Notes: generated from the sequence alone by a model not told the origin. DNA of 21,325 nucleotides from CBDCZI01 sp965224495 (GCA_965224495.1 CBDCZI010000008.1:1-21325); one strand, 5' to 3'. Numbered from the stretch's first letter, positions 7,396-16,285 are shown. Made by a program: numbers and translations.

Positions 7396-9225
7396 TTAAT
7401 CCAGAACCAACTCAAACTCCGTTCTACGGTTCTTTGCTCTTCCCTCCTTTGTTTTATTACTGACAATAGGAATTTCACTACCTAAGCCTTTAGCTAATAC
7501 CCGTATTGATTCCACTCCTTTAGTTACCAAGAACACCTTTACGTTTTCTGCACGCTGAAGAGACAACTTGAGATTACTCCTTTCGTCTCCAACATTATCA
7601 GTATGCCCTAAAATCATCACCGTTAGCTTTTTATTATCAAGTAACAATTCAGCTAACTTTTCTAATTCATTTGTTGATTTCTCTTCTAACTGACTCTCAC
7701 CTGAACTGAAAAACACATTGCTAAGTACTACTCGCCCTGTATTTTTATAAGATTGTAAAACAACATCATATGCTCTTTCTGTGTACCCTTTTTTCTTAGG
7801 TAGAAAAATATTTATCGATTGAAAAGTATACCCTTCCTTTTCTACCCTTACGCCGTATTCTTTACCACCCTCTAACGGCAACAAATACTTGCCTTCTTTT
7901 TTATTTGAATGAATAACAATTAGCTCCTTTTGACTTTCTAAATCTACAATAATCAAATTCGCTTCTAAAGGTTGTCCGCTATCATCTTTAATTTTCCCTG
8001 CCAGTAAAACCATTTCCGTATTAAACAGTTTAGTTTCTAAGACTAATTTATAAATATCTTGTTTCCCTATACCGCCCTTTCTCGAAGATGAATAATAACC
8101 TGTTTTTCCATCTGCAGAAAGAACAAAACCCAATTCGTCCTTTGCTGTATTTAATGGATAACCAATACTTTGTGGTAAACACCATCCTTTCCCTTCTCTT
8201 GTAGCATAGAACACGTCATAGCCCCCCATACTTCCATTACCTTTTGAACTAAAAAACAAAGTTTGTCCGTCGGCATGATAAAATGGAGTTTCTTCATCAT
8301 AAGGCGTATCTAAATTCGATAGCTTAGGTTCTGACCATTCACCCTCCCTCCCCAATACAGAAACATACAATTGACTTGCGCGTCCTACTAATCGCCTTAC
8401 AAACATCATTTCTTGCCCATCTGGACTGATTGCCATTGACGATTCTTTTGCTGGAGTATTGAAAGGGAAAGGAACAGGTTCTTGCCACTCTCCCTCTTTA
8501 AAACTCGCTACAAACAAATCCCCTCCGTTATCACCTTTATACAAGAACATAAGGTTTCCATCTGCTGAAACACCTACACACGCTTCATTGTACTTTGTGT
8601 TTATAGGTTGTTGCAACTGTGCTAAACGAGTCCAACCTTCCTTGCCTTTAACCGAGTGGTAAATATCCATTGGGTATTCGTTTCCTCCCATCGCTCCTTT
8701 TCTATAAGAGGATAAATAAAGTTGCTTGTTATCAGCTGTTATTTTGGGTAACACCTCATTTTCAGAAGAGTTCACTTCCGTTCCTAAATTTATTACAACT
8801 ACATTTATTGGCTTTTTCACTGCCTTTATTCCGTATTCACATTCCTTTATTCTTTTTTCTAAATAAGGAATTGCTTTTATTGGAAGTACTCGGTAGTCTT
8901 TTAATGCTTTTTTAAATCGATTAGTTAACTGGTAATACCTTCCTCTGTAAAAATACATTTCATAACTAACACGCTTAGCCAACTTAAAAGAAAGGAATAA
9001 TGGCTTTTCAGCTGACTCTTCATCTAATAATAACAAATAACATTTGGCTACTTTAAACTGTATTCTCGCATCATTAGGACGTTTTTCTAAATAAGCTGAA
9101 TACGAAGAGATTGCATCAGAGTACATCTCTTTCTCTAAAAAGAAATCTCCACGACGCACCTCATCAAATTGTCCGAAACAACTGATTGTAATAAAAAGAA
9201 CGAAAATATAAAGTAGCTTTTTCAT
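7396..9225 (-). CDS. PorE-like envelope protein: TPR, PD40 propeller, CRD-like and OmpA domains
   Basis: This 609-residue exported protein has the domain order described for PorE, the type IX secretion component thought to tie the machine to peptidoglycan. The signal peptide (core LLYIFVLFITIS) contains Cys16. TPR-like helices run to about 135. PD40/WD40-like blades span about 150-395, with repeated ISPDGQEMMFV- and ADGKTGYYSSSRKGGIGKQDIY-type motifs. A carboxypeptidase-regulatory-like beta domain covers about 405-492. A C-terminal OmpA domain covers about 498-609 and keeps the diaminopimelate-binding pair D543 (GHTDN) and R558 (LSLQRA), 15 residues apart as in known OmpA domains. Whether it is a lipoprotein is unclear: the box TISC lacks the usual Leu at -3, and cleavage at CFG/QF by signal peptidase I is also possible. 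It stands alone and diverges from the HAD gene across 39 nt. Paralogues with this layout exist, so PorE itself is not proven. Confidence 0.82.
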   Translation of the reverse strand: MKKLLYIFVLFITISCFGQFDEVRRGDFFLEKEMYSDAISSYSAYLEKRPNDARIQFKVAKCYLLLLDEESAEKPLFLSFKLAKRVSYEMYFYRGRYYQLTNRFKKALKDYRVLPIKAIPYLEKRIKECEYGIKAVKKPINVVVINLGTEVNSSENEVLPKITADNKQLYLSSYRKGAMGGNEYPMDIYHSVKGKEGWTRLAQLQQPINTKYNEACVGVSADGNLMFLYKGDNGGDLFVASFKEGEWQEPVPFPFNTPAKESSMAISPDGQEMMFVRRLVGRASQLYVSVLGREGEWSEPKLSNLDTPYDEETPFYHADGQTLFFSSKGNGSMGGYDVFYATREGKGWCLPQSIGYPLNTAKDELGFVLSADGKTGYYSSSRKGGIGKQDIYKLVLETKLFNTEMVLLAGKIKDDSGQPLEANLIIVDLESQKELIVIHSNKKEGKYLLPLEGGKEYGVRVEKEGYTFQSINIFLPKKKGYTERAYDVVLQSYKNTGRVVLSNVFFSSGESQLEEKSTNELEKLAELLLDNKKLTVMILGHTDNVGDERSNLKLSLQRAENVKVFLVTKGVESIRVLAKGLGSEIPIVSNKTKEGRAKNRRTEFELVLD

Positions 9226-9264
9226 ATACTTATAAATTTAATAATGTTTACGTAACTTCGCCTT

Positions 9265-9876
9265 ATGAATCCATTAAATATACCTTCACATATAGAAGCA
9301 CTCATCTTTGATATCGACGGAACGCTCGTTGATACGATGCCTACACATTACAAAGCTTCTCAAATCGCTTGCCAAAAACTTGGTTTTGATTTCCCTTTAC
9401 AATTTTTTATTGACAACGCAGGAAGACCAACTTTATCCGTCTTTGAAGATCTAATCAAAGAAAAAGGACTTTCTATTGACGGAAGAGAATTAGGCATAAA
9501 AAAAGAAAGTATATTAGAGTCATTAATCAATGAGTTTTCTCCTATGCCTATCATCGCTGATACCGCCTTACATTATTTCAACAAGTTACCGATGGCACTA
9601 GGGACTGGTGGAACAAGTTTAATAGCAAAAAAAACAATAGAGGAAGTAAATATGCAACAATACTTTGACGTGGTAGTTACTGCTGATGACGTAGAGTTTC
9701 ACAAACCTCACCCCGAAACTTTTTTAAAGTGTGCTGAACAGATGGGAATATCTCCTGATAAATGTTTAGTTTTTGAAGACGGAGAACCTGGTATCATTGC
9801 AGCTAAAAAAGCAGGTATGGAATACATCGACATCAGAAAAATAGTTGGTGAACCCGATTATTCAGCTTTTACTTAA
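9265..9876 (+). CDS. HAD-superfamily phosphatase, beta-phosphoglucomutase-like (YqaB type)
   Basis: All four HAD motifs are present in 203 residues. Motif I is FDIDGTLVD with nucleophile D16 and acid/base D18. Motif II is LGTGG with T114. Motif III is K147 in HKPHPE. Motif IV is FEDGEPGI with E171-D172. An alpha-helical C1 cap lies between motifs I and II (about 25-105). The closest style of protein is the YqaB/beta-phosphoglucomutase group, which acts on small sugar phosphates; the exact substrate is unknown. The gene diverges from the PorE-like gene across only 39 nt (9226-9264), which shows no convincing promoter on either strand. It ends in a long terminator hairpin shared with the facing lipid A operon. 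Confidence 0.9.
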   Translation: MNPLNIPSHIEALIFDIDGTLVDTMPTHYKASQIACQKLGFDFPLQFFIDNAGRPTLSVFEDLIKEKGLSIDGRELGIKKESILESLINEFSPMPIIADTALHYFNKLPMALGTGGTSLIAKKTIEEVNMQQYFDVVVTADDVEFHKPHPETFLKCAEQMGISPDKCLVFEDGEPGIIAAKKAGMEYIDIRKIVGEPDYSAFT

Positions 9877-9880
9877 AACT

Positions 9881-9918
9881 AAAAAGACTTTTCAAAAATG
9901 TTTTGAAAAGTCTTTTTT
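9881..9918. terminator. Bidirectional 17-bp perfect hairpin terminator
   Basis: AAAAAGACTTTTCAAAA (9881-9897) and TTTTGAAAAGTCTTTTT (9901-9917) pair without mismatch around the loop ATG. Runs of A on the left and T on the right let it end transcription in both directions, serving the HAD gene (+) and lpxA (-), whose stops face each other. Confidence 0.9.
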
Positions 9919-9941
9919 ATTCTAGTAAGCGGTAGAAGACT

Positions 9942-10712
9942 TTACCCTTTCATTATCCCTCTTTCAGATCTTTTAACAAAATCTAAAATCTCATCTCTCG
10001 ATGGCGATGGATTAATTTCTAGTTCTACTAACTCAATTGCTTTTGTTTGGTTATGCCCTTTCAAATAGAAGTAACGATATACTTCTGATATTTCATTGAT
10101 TTGTTCATTAGAAAACCCTCTACGACGAAGTCCTACTGAATTAACTCCTGCATAACTCAAAGGATCTCTTCCTGCTTTGGTAAATGGTGGTACATCCTTA
10201 CGAACAATACCTCCAGCTCCAATCATTACATGAGCACCGATTTTCACAAACTGAACTGCCGCTGACATTCCGCCAATCACTGTCCAATCTCCAACCTCTA
10301 CATGCCCTGCTAAATTTACGCAATTAGCAAAGATCACATTATCTCCAACGATACAATCGTGAGCAACATGTACATAAGCCATCAATAAACAATCAGAACC
10401 AATAACGGTTTTATGTCTGTCTTTTGTTCCTCTATTAATAGTTACACATTCACGGATAACTGTATTGTCACCAATTTCGACAGTTGTATCTTCTCCATCA
10501 AATTTTAAATCTTGAGGAACTGCTGAAATGACTGCTCCAGGGAAAATCTTACAGTTTTTCCCTATACGAGCACCTTCAAATATCGTCACATTAGGACCTA
10601 TCCAAGTACCTTCGTCAATTACTACATTCTTATGGATGGTAGTAAACGGTTCTATCACTACATTGTTAGCAATTTTTGCCTCTGGGTGAATATATGCTAA
10701 AGGTTGATTCAT
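9942..10712 (-). CDS. lpxA: UDP-N-acetylglucosamine O-acyltransferase
   Basis: LpxA adds a hydroxyacyl chain from acyl-carrier protein to the 3-OH of UDP-GlcNAc, the first step of lipid A synthesis in the cytoplasm. The 256-residue length is standard. The N-terminal two thirds show hexapeptide left-handed beta-helix repeats (IGPNVT, IFEGAR, IGKNCK and so on). The active-site segment is MAYVHVAHDC with H115 and H118; H118 matches the catalytic His of E. coli LpxA. LAGHVEVGDWTVIGGMSAAVQF, HVMIGAGG and LRRRGFS follow as expected, then a C-terminal helical domain. Its start overlaps the lpxC-fabZ stop by one base (TAATG). It is the last gene of the operon before the shared terminator. Confidence 0.96.
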   Translation of the reverse strand: MNQPLAYIHPEAKIANNVVIEPFTTIHKNVVIDEGTWIGPNVTIFEGARIGKNCKIFPGAVISAVPQDLKFDGEDTTVEIGDNTVIRECVTINRGTKDRHKTVIGSDCLLMAYVHVAHDCIVGDNVIFANCVNLAGHVEVGDWTVIGGMSAAVQFVKIGAHVMIGAGGIVRKDVPPFTKAGRDPLSYAGVNSVGLRRRGFSNEQINEISEVYRYFYLKGHNQTKAIELVELEINPSPSRDEILDFVKRSERGIMKG

Positions 10713-12100
10713 TATGATTTCTTTACAATTGACGCCATGATTTCAACATCACAAACTAACTTATTCCCTACGAAAGCTTTCCCCATCATAGTTGCAATAC
10801 CTCTTCTAATTGGCGCTAACAAGGTACATTCAATAACCACTGTATCTCCAGGGGTTACCATCGCACGCCATTTACATTCTTTTATTCCTAAGAAATAAGT
10901 CCAATAATTACTTGGATCATCAACTGTGTTTAAGGCAAAAATACCTCCCACTTGTGCTATCGTTTCAACTAACATCACACCCGGAAAAACAGGATTACCT
11001 GGAAAATGACCAGTAAATACAGGTTCGTTGATGGTTACATTTTTAACCCCCACAACCGTTTTCTCATCCAGATGAACGATTTTATCGACCAATCTAAACG
11101 GGTAATCGTGAGGTAATAATTTATAAATTTCAGCCGAAGTAAAAACAGGTGCTACAGTAGGATCATACTTTGGTGGTTGATTTTTCTTTATCTTCACCGA
11201 AGCCTTAATCTTTTTAGCAAATTCAACATTTGCTTTATGCCCTGGTCTTACTGCAATAATATGTCCTCTTATCGGACGACCTACTAAAGCCAAATCACCC
11301 ATTACATCAAGTAATTTATGACGTGCGGGTTCATTTTTATGGTGCAGTTCAATATTATTCAAATAACCTTCTTTATCAACTTTTAGGTTTTTCTTATTCA
11401 ATAATACAGACAATTCTTCTAACTCAACTTTCTCTACAGGGCGTTCTACAATAACAATTGCGTTATCAACATTTCCTCCTTTAATTAAACCTTGTTTATG
11501 TAAACTTTCTAATTCGTGAAAGAAACAAAAAGTTCTACTTTCAGAAATCTCTTTTGTGAAATCCTCAATATTATTTAAAGTAGCATGTTGACTCCCTAAA
11601 ACTTGAGAATTATAATCAACCATTACCGTCGCTCTGTATTCATTAGAAGGAAGTATAGAAAGTTCTACATTTCTTTCCTCATCTACATAGCTAATTTCTT
11701 TATCAATTTCAATATAATCTCTTTTCGCATTTTGTTCTTTCAAACCTACCGCTAAAAAAGCATCTATAAACTGCTTTGAACTTCCGTCTAAAATCGGAAT
11801 CTCTGGTCCATCTATTTGAACAACTACATTGTCAATTTGTAAACCGACAAACGAAGCCAATAAATGTTCGACTGTAGAGACTGAACCTCCATTTTGTTCT
11901 AAAGTAGTCCCTCTAGCCACACTTGTTACATTATCACAATCTGCATCAATCAAAGGTTGCCCCTCCAAATCGGTACGTTGAAATTTAATCCCGTGATTTT
12001 CATCCGCTGGATTTATTGTAATAGTTGCAATTACACCTGTGTGTAAACCTATGCCTGATAATGAGACACTTCCTTGGATGGTTTGTTGCTTTTCGTTCAT
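10712..12100 (-). CDS. lpxC/fabZ: Bifunctional UDP-3-O-acyl-GlcNAc deacetylase / 3-hydroxyacyl-ACP dehydratase fusion
   Basis: This 462-residue protein joins two enzymes. Residues 1 to about 305 are LpxC, the zinc deacetylase of the committed lipid A step, with zinc ligands H79 (TVEHLLAS), H261 and D265 (HKLLDVMGDLALVGRP) and the DGSSKQF segment at 105-111. Residues from about 318 to 462 are FabZ, a hotdog dehydratase acting on 3-hydroxyacyl-ACP, with LLPHDYPFRLVDK at 328-340 and the catalytic pair H365 (TGHFPGNPVFPG) and E379 (MLVETIAQVGG). The linker is short and lysine/proline-rich. Such fusions are usual in Bacteroidota. Both activities draw on the same 3-hydroxyacyl-ACP pool, one to lipid A and one to fatty acids. 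It starts 3 nt after the lpxD stop. Confidence 0.96.
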   Translation of the reverse strand: MNEKQQTIQGSVSLSGIGLHTGVIATITINPADENHGIKFQRTDLEGQPLIDADCDNVTSVARGTTLEQNGGSVSTVEHLLASFVGLQIDNVVVQIDGPEIPILDGSSKQFIDAFLAVGLKEQNAKRDYIEIDKEISYVDEERNVELSILPSNEYRATVMVDYNSQVLGSQHATLNNIEDFTKEISESRTFCFFHELESLHKQGLIKGGNVDNAIVIVERPVEKVELEELSVLLNKKNLKVDKEGYLNNIELHHKNEPARHKLLDVMGDLALVGRPIRGHIIAVRPGHKANVEFAKKIKASVKIKKNQPPKYDPTVAPVFTSAEIYKLLPHDYPFRLVDKIVHLDEKTVVGVKNVTINEPVFTGHFPGNPVFPGVMLVETIAQVGGIFALNTVDDPSNYWTYFLGIKECKWRAMVTPGDTVVIECTLLAPIRRGIATMMGKAFVGNKLVCDVEIMASIVKKS

Positions 12101-12103
12101 TTC

Positions 12104-13138
12104 TTATTTTTCTGAAGACAATATCATTGCCTCTAATTTTTCTATTCTTTTCATTACCGCCGGCAAATTTCTCACGATTGCCATCGAACGGATATGGTTT
12201 GATTTGTCTAATGCAGGGCTACCAAATAACTGAGCCCCTTCCTTTGTATCTCTCGACACACCTGATTGTGCAGCGATAAACGTTTTATCAGCAATATTCA
12301 AATGACCAATAATACCTACCTGACCGGCAATCACACAGCTTTTACCAATTTTAGTAGAGCCAGCAATTCCTGTTTGTGCAACAACTACTGTATTTTCTCC
12401 TATTTCTACATTGTGGGCTATCTGAACAAGATTATCAATTTTGACACCTTTCCCGATGATAGTTGAGCCCATTGTAGCACAATCTATCACAGCGTTTGCC
12501 CCTATGCTCACATGATCTTTCAATACCACGTTTCCTACTTGAGGGATTGTTTTATAAGAACCATCATTTTGTGGAGCAAACCCAAAACCATCACTACCGA
12601 TGACTGCATTGGCGTGAATTGTACAAAAATTGCCTACCAAAGATTTTGAATAAATCCTCGCTCCACTGTATAAAATTGTATTATCTCCAATCTCTACGTC
12701 GTCTCCAATATAAACATGAGAGTAAATTTTTACATTTTCACCTATTTTTACATTACTTCCAATGTAAGCAAAAGCACCAATGTAAACTGTTTCGTCTGTT
12801 TTTGTACCCTTACCTATGAAGTTTGGTTGTTCGATACCTACGCGAGACAAAGTCGTTAAGCGTGTGTATTCTTCCAATAAAAGTGTAAAACCTGTATAGG
12901 CATCTTTCACACGAATCAAACTCGCTTTGACATCACCTTTTGGTTTAAAATCATCATTTACAATCACAGCAGTAGCCTGAGTACCATAAAGATGCTCTTC
13001 GTATTTCGGATTAGAAAGAAAAGAAATAGCTCCTGGATTGGCTACTTCTATCTTCTCTATCGTACGAACAACATCTTGACTCGACCCTTCGACGACACCG
13101 CCCAAAAGGTTAGCAACCTGTTCTAATGTAAATTTCAT
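12104..13138 (-). CDS. lpxD: UDP-3-O-acylglucosamine N-acyltransferase
   Basis: LpxD adds the second hydroxyacyl chain, at the 2-amino group, to make UDP-2,3-diacylglucosamine. The 344-residue length is normal. The N-terminal uridine-binding domain covers about 1-100 (ISFLSNPKYEEHL). A left-handed beta-helix of hexapeptide repeats runs from about 105 to 300, with the active-site segment VQIAHNVEIG and likely catalytic H242. The conserved GSDGFGFAPQ lies at 181-190. A C-terminal helix (about 325-342) resembles the ACP-binding helix of known LpxD. The gene begins 15 nt after the HD-hydrolase stop. Confidence 0.96.
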   Translation of the reverse strand: MKFTLEQVANLLGGVVEGSSQDVVRTIEKIEVANPGAISFLSNPKYEEHLYGTQATAVIVNDDFKPKGDVKASLIRVKDAYTGFTLLLEEYTRLTTLSRVGIEQPNFIGKGTKTDETVYIGAFAYIGSNVKIGENVKIYSHVYIGDDVEIGDNTILYSGARIYSKSLVGNFCTIHANAVIGSDGFGFAPQNDGSYKTIPQVGNVVLKDHVSIGANAVIDCATMGSTIIGKGVKIDNLVQIAHNVEIGENTVVVAQTGIAGSTKIGKSCVIAGQVGIIGHLNIADKTFIAAQSGVSRDTKEGAQLFGSPALDKSNHIRSMAIVRNLPAVMKRIEKLEAMILSSEK

Positions 13139-13153
13139 AGAGTGATAATTTTA

Positions 13154-14395
13154 CTACAAAGATAACGTTTTTGGATAACATAAATAATGTTTCCTTACTA
13201 ATTTACTAATCGCTTTAATATTAGGCAAATCAGAAGCTTGGGCTATATCAATAATCTCGCCAGATTTTGTCAAAACATTTATTGCCTCACTCTTCGATAA
13301 GTACGCTTCATTGGTCACTTCGCCCTCCGAATACATAAAAGCACTGTCTTCTTCACTCAACCCAAATTTAGTTTGAATTGCCTTTTTTATTTCTGCTACC
13401 TTCTCTGTAGAAAAGGGTTCATTGGTCAATTCTATTCGGAACAATTCCCTTTTCAATAAATTATCACACAAGTAAGCCAACACCTTATCTTCGCTATCAA
13501 CCCATAGTTTAACCGCCCCCCACACATCGTAATCATCTAATCGTGCAAACCGTTCTAAATAAGTCGCATTTGTACTTATCTCTTCTATACCTATTTCTTT
13601 TTCTAAAAACAATTGCAACGACGGTGAAGCGTTTAACCGCACACCTTTTGCTGTCAAATATTTTGCTCTTTTAAAAACCAGAATCAACATTTGTTCTGCC
13701 GATATAGACGTTTTGTGTAAATAAACCTGCCAATACATCAAACGACGGGCATTCAAAAAATTCTCGACACTAAACATCCCCTTTTCTTCGATGACCATAT
13801 TGTTATCAACCACATCAAACATCTTGATGATACGCTCTGCCCCTATCGTTCCTTCATTCACTCCCGTAAAATAACAATCTCTTTGCAAATAATCCATTCT
13901 ATCAATATCCAATTGACTAGACACCAATTGGGATAAAAACGGACGAGCATATTCTTTTTTAAAAATCTTAATTGCTAAATCTAACCTACCATCAAACTCT
14001 TTATTCAAACGCTCCATCAAAAGAGTTGAAATATCTTCGTGATGCACATTAGTCAAAATACTATGCTCTAATGCGTGAGAAAACGGACCGTGACCAATAT
14101 CGTGCAACAAAATAGCTATCAATGCCCCCTCTACTTCGGCATCAAACAAGTAAACACCCTTCCCTTGCAAATGCGTTAACGCCTCTCCCATCAAATGCAT
14201 TGCACCCAACGCGTGATGAAAACGTGTGTGTATTGCACCTGGATAAACATAATCTGCCATCCCCAACTGTTTTATTCGACGTAAACGCTGAAAATAAGGG
14301 TGTTGTATAATATCATAAATCAAATCACTCTTGATTGTAATAAACCCATAAACAGGGTCATTAAATATTTTTTTCTTATTTAAAATTTTTTCCAC
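13154..14395 (-). CDS. HD-domain phosphohydrolase, deoxynucleotide triphosphohydrolase-like
   Basis: This 413-residue cytoplasmic protein has a complete HD metal site: H59/H60 in HTRFHHALGAMH, H98-D99 in LLHDIGHGPFSH, and the later Asp in the SQLDIDRMDYLQRD segment (161-173). The pattern is that of the SAMHD1/dGTPase-like HD group, whose members hydrolyse nucleotides, but the substrate of the bacteroidotal members is not known to me. The start is a GTG at 14395; no in-frame ATG lies upstream before a long non-matching stretch, and the N-terminus NKKKIFNDPVYGFI is where the family normally begins. It heads the operon with lpxD, lpxC-fabZ and lpxA, a common flavobacterial order, and diverges from porX across 107 nt (14396-14502). 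No clear promoter motif was seen in that gap. Confidence 0.9.
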   Translation of the reverse strand: MEKILNKKKIFNDPVYGFITIKSDLIYDIIQHPYFQRLRRIKQLGMADYVYPGAIHTRFHHALGAMHLMGEALTHLQGKGVYLFDAEVEGALIAILLHDIGHGPFSHALEHSILTNVHHEDISTLLMERLNKEFDGRLDLAIKIFKKEYARPFLSQLVSSQLDIDRMDYLQRDCYFTGVNEGTIGAERIIKMFDVVDNNMVIEEKGMFSVENFLNARRLMYWQVYLHKTSISAEQMLILVFKRAKYLTAKGVRLNASPSLQLFLEKEIGIEEISTNATYLERFARLDDYDVWGAVKLWVDSEDKVLAYLCDNLLKRELFRIELTNEPFSTEKVAEIKKAIQTKFGLSEEDSAFMYSEGEVTNEAYLSKSEAINVLTKSGEIIDIAQASDLPNIKAISKLVRKHYLCYPKTLSL

Positions 14396-14502
14396 GTTCT
14401 TCTCGTTGATATATTGACAGAATAGCTTTTCTTTAGGTTTCCTTAGTAACCGATACGCTAAAGACTTATTATTTAGCTAATATAATTTAAACTAAATGCT
14501 TT

Positions 14503-16053
14503 ATGCAAAAATACCATATTCTTTGGGCAGATGACGAAATTGACTTATTAAAAGCTCACATTATTTACCTTGAACAAAAAGATTACCAAATCACCCCTGT
14601 AAATAACGGTATTGATGCCTTAGAGCAAATCAACACCAAGCATTTTGACGTCGTTTTTTTAGATGAGAATATGCCCGGTCTATCGGGTCTTGACGTACTC
14701 GTGGCTATCAAGAAATCAAAACCTTCGCTACCCGTCGTGATGATAACCAAAAGTGAAGAAGAATACTTGATGGAAGAAGCCATTGGCTCTGAAATCAGTG
14801 ACTATTTGATAAAACCACTCAAGCCTCAACAAATATTATTAAGTTTAAAAAAGATATTGGACAACCGCCGTTTAGTATCCGAAAAAACAAACACCGATTA
14901 CCAAAAAGAATTTCAACAAATAAGTATGCGTTACAATGACCATTTGACGCACCAAGAATGGAAAGACATTTACAACCAATTGATTCGTCACGAAATAAAA
15001 ATAGAAGAAACCGAAGAAAAAAGTATGCGTGAGGTCCTTCAGATGCAAAAAACAGAGGCAAACAAAAACTTCTGCGACTTTATCGAAGACAATTACCAAG
15101 ACTGGCTTTACGACGAAGACGCACCCTTGATGAGTCACAAAGTACTCGACCAAGTCATTGCCCCTGCCTTAGAAAACGAAGACCAACCGCTCTTTTGGTT
15201 AGTCATCGACAACCTCCGTATGGACCAATGGGAAATCCTCGAACCACTCATCGCTGATTACTTCACCATTACCAAAAAGGACAGTTACTACTCCATCTTG
15301 CCAACTGCCACTCAATACGCTCGGAACGCCCTTTTCTCAGGATTACTTCCTTTAGATATGGAAAAGAAATACCCCCAATTTTGGGTCGGCGAAGACAGTA
15401 CAGAAGGAAGAAACAACCACGAATTAGACTTTTTACAAGCCTATTTTGACCGTAAAAAGTCGAATAAAAAGATTTCTTACAACAAAATATTATCCGTAGA
15501 AAAAGGGAATGCCTTAGTCAGCAAATTCAATATTTTAGAAAACTACGATTTAAACGCCATTGTCTATAACTTTGTCGATATGCTTTCACACGCCCGTACC
15601 GATATGAAAGTCATCAAAGAACTTGCTCCCGACGAAAGTGCCTACCGCTCGATTACCAAGTCGTGGTTTGAGCACTCTTCTCTTTTCGAGTTACTCAAAA
15701 AAATCGCAACCAAAGGCTACAAAGTTATCCTGACCACCGACCACGGCACCACGCGAGTAAACAGCCCTATTAAGATATTAGGCGACAAAACCGTCAACAC
15801 CAACCTGCGCTACAAACAAGGAAAGAGCCTTAGTCTCAATGAAAAAAAGGTATTTATGATAGACAATCCCGAGAAATATTTTTTACCTCGCCCCAACGTA
15901 TCCTCTCGTTACGCCTTCACCCGTGACGACCAGTTTTTCGTTTACCCCAACAACTACAACCAATACGTTCGTATGTACGAAGACACCTTCCAGCACGGCG
16001 GTATCTCATTAGAAGAGATGATTATTCCCTTAATTACCTTGATCCCAAAATAG
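14503..16053 (+). CDS. porX: PorX-type response regulator with PglZ phosphodiesterase-like domain
   Basis: PorX is the regulator partnered with the kinase PorY that controls type IX secretion in Bacteroidota. The 516-residue length fits. The receiver domain (about 1-120) starts HILWADDEIDLL with acidic D10-D11, has phospho-acceptor D54 (VVFLDENMPGLSG), T82 and K104 (DYLIKPLKP). A helical linker follows (about 130-205). The PglZ/alkaline-phosphatase-like domain spans about 210-516, with candidate metal ligands and nucleophile D236 (VIDNLRMDQW), T270 (LPTATQYARN), D359 and H363 (FVDMLSHARTD), D413-H414 (TTDHGTTRVNSP) and H498 (FQHGGISLEEM). In studied PorX this domain cleaves nucleotide substrates. 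Third codon positions here are C-rich compared with parC. The last 17 codons with the stop are duplicated downstream. Confidence 0.95.
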   Translation: MQKYHILWADDEIDLLKAHIIYLEQKDYQITPVNNGIDALEQINTKHFDVVFLDENMPGLSGLDVLVAIKKSKPSLPVVMITKSEEEYLMEEAIGSEISDYLIKPLKPQQILLSLKKILDNRRLVSEKTNTDYQKEFQQISMRYNDHLTHQEWKDIYNQLIRHEIKIEETEEKSMREVLQMQKTEANKNFCDFIEDNYQDWLYDEDAPLMSHKVLDQVIAPALENEDQPLFWLVIDNLRMDQWEILEPLIADYFTITKKDSYYSILPTATQYARNALFSGLLPLDMEKKYPQFWVGEDSTEGRNNHELDFLQAYFDRKKSNKKISYNKILSVEKGNALVSKFNILENYDLNAIVYNFVDMLSHARTDMKVIKELAPDESAYRSITKSWFEHSSLFELLKKIATKGYKVILTTDHGTTRVNSPIKILGDKTVNTNLRYKQGKSLSLNEKKVFMIDNPEKYFLPRPNVSSRYAFTRDDQFFVYPNNYNQYVRMYEDTFQHGGISLEEMIIPLITLIPK

Positions 16054-16151
16054 TTTAATTAGTTGGAGCTTCCCCTTTTCACCGAACTGTCTTTGTGTAT
16101 TTCATAGTCAGTTTTACCGATAGATAAAGAGATAGTCGATAAAAGTCAGAG
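16003..16151 (+). repeat. Direct repeat copy 1: porX 3' end plus flank
   Basis: This stretch covers the last 17 codons of porX with the stop, then 98 nt downstream. It is repeated at 16336-16486, 333 nt further on. The two copies are identical until GATAGAT, where copy 2 has two extra bases, and are identical again to GATAAAAGTCAGAG. The near identity implies a recent event. Confidence 0.95.
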
Positions 16152-16285
16152 CGGGTCGGGCTATTTGTTACAATCTTTTGGCTGTGAGTTTGTCGCTCTT
16201 AGTTGTCATTACCAATTAGGGGGGTTCATCATTTTAAAAAAACAACTCCAAGCCAAAAGGATTTTCTCGTCTATCCCTAAGCCGT
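16063..16285 (+). repeat. Left arm of long imperfect inverted repeat
   Basis: This arm starts 10 nt after the porX stop with TTGGAGCTTC. Five further words recur in reverse complement in the right arm: TTTACCGATAGA (16113), GAGCGGGTCGGG (16149), CAATCTTTT (16171), AAAAGGATTTTC (16255) and CCCTAAGCC (16275). Paired left and right coordinates sum to 32799-32801 throughout, so the alignment is almost gapless. Stops occur in most frames, so it looks non-coding. Within it, TTTTACCGAT and GTCGATAAAA could form a local stem. Confidence 0.85.

Noticed and set aside
8459..8915. Open frames of 67 and 81 codons on the + strand opposite the PorE-like gene.
   Set aside because: They are antisense shadows of a strongly supported coding gene, with no domain match and no start context.
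12025..12819. Several + strand frames of 64-84 codons opposite lpxC and lpxD.
   Set aside because: They lie entirely within well-supported lipid A genes on the other strand and have low-complexity translations.
14819..15153. Minus-strand frames of 80 and 93 codons inside porX, rich in Phe and Val.
   Set aside because: Their composition is what results from reading a Glu/Lys-rich coding strand in reverse; porX is certain here.
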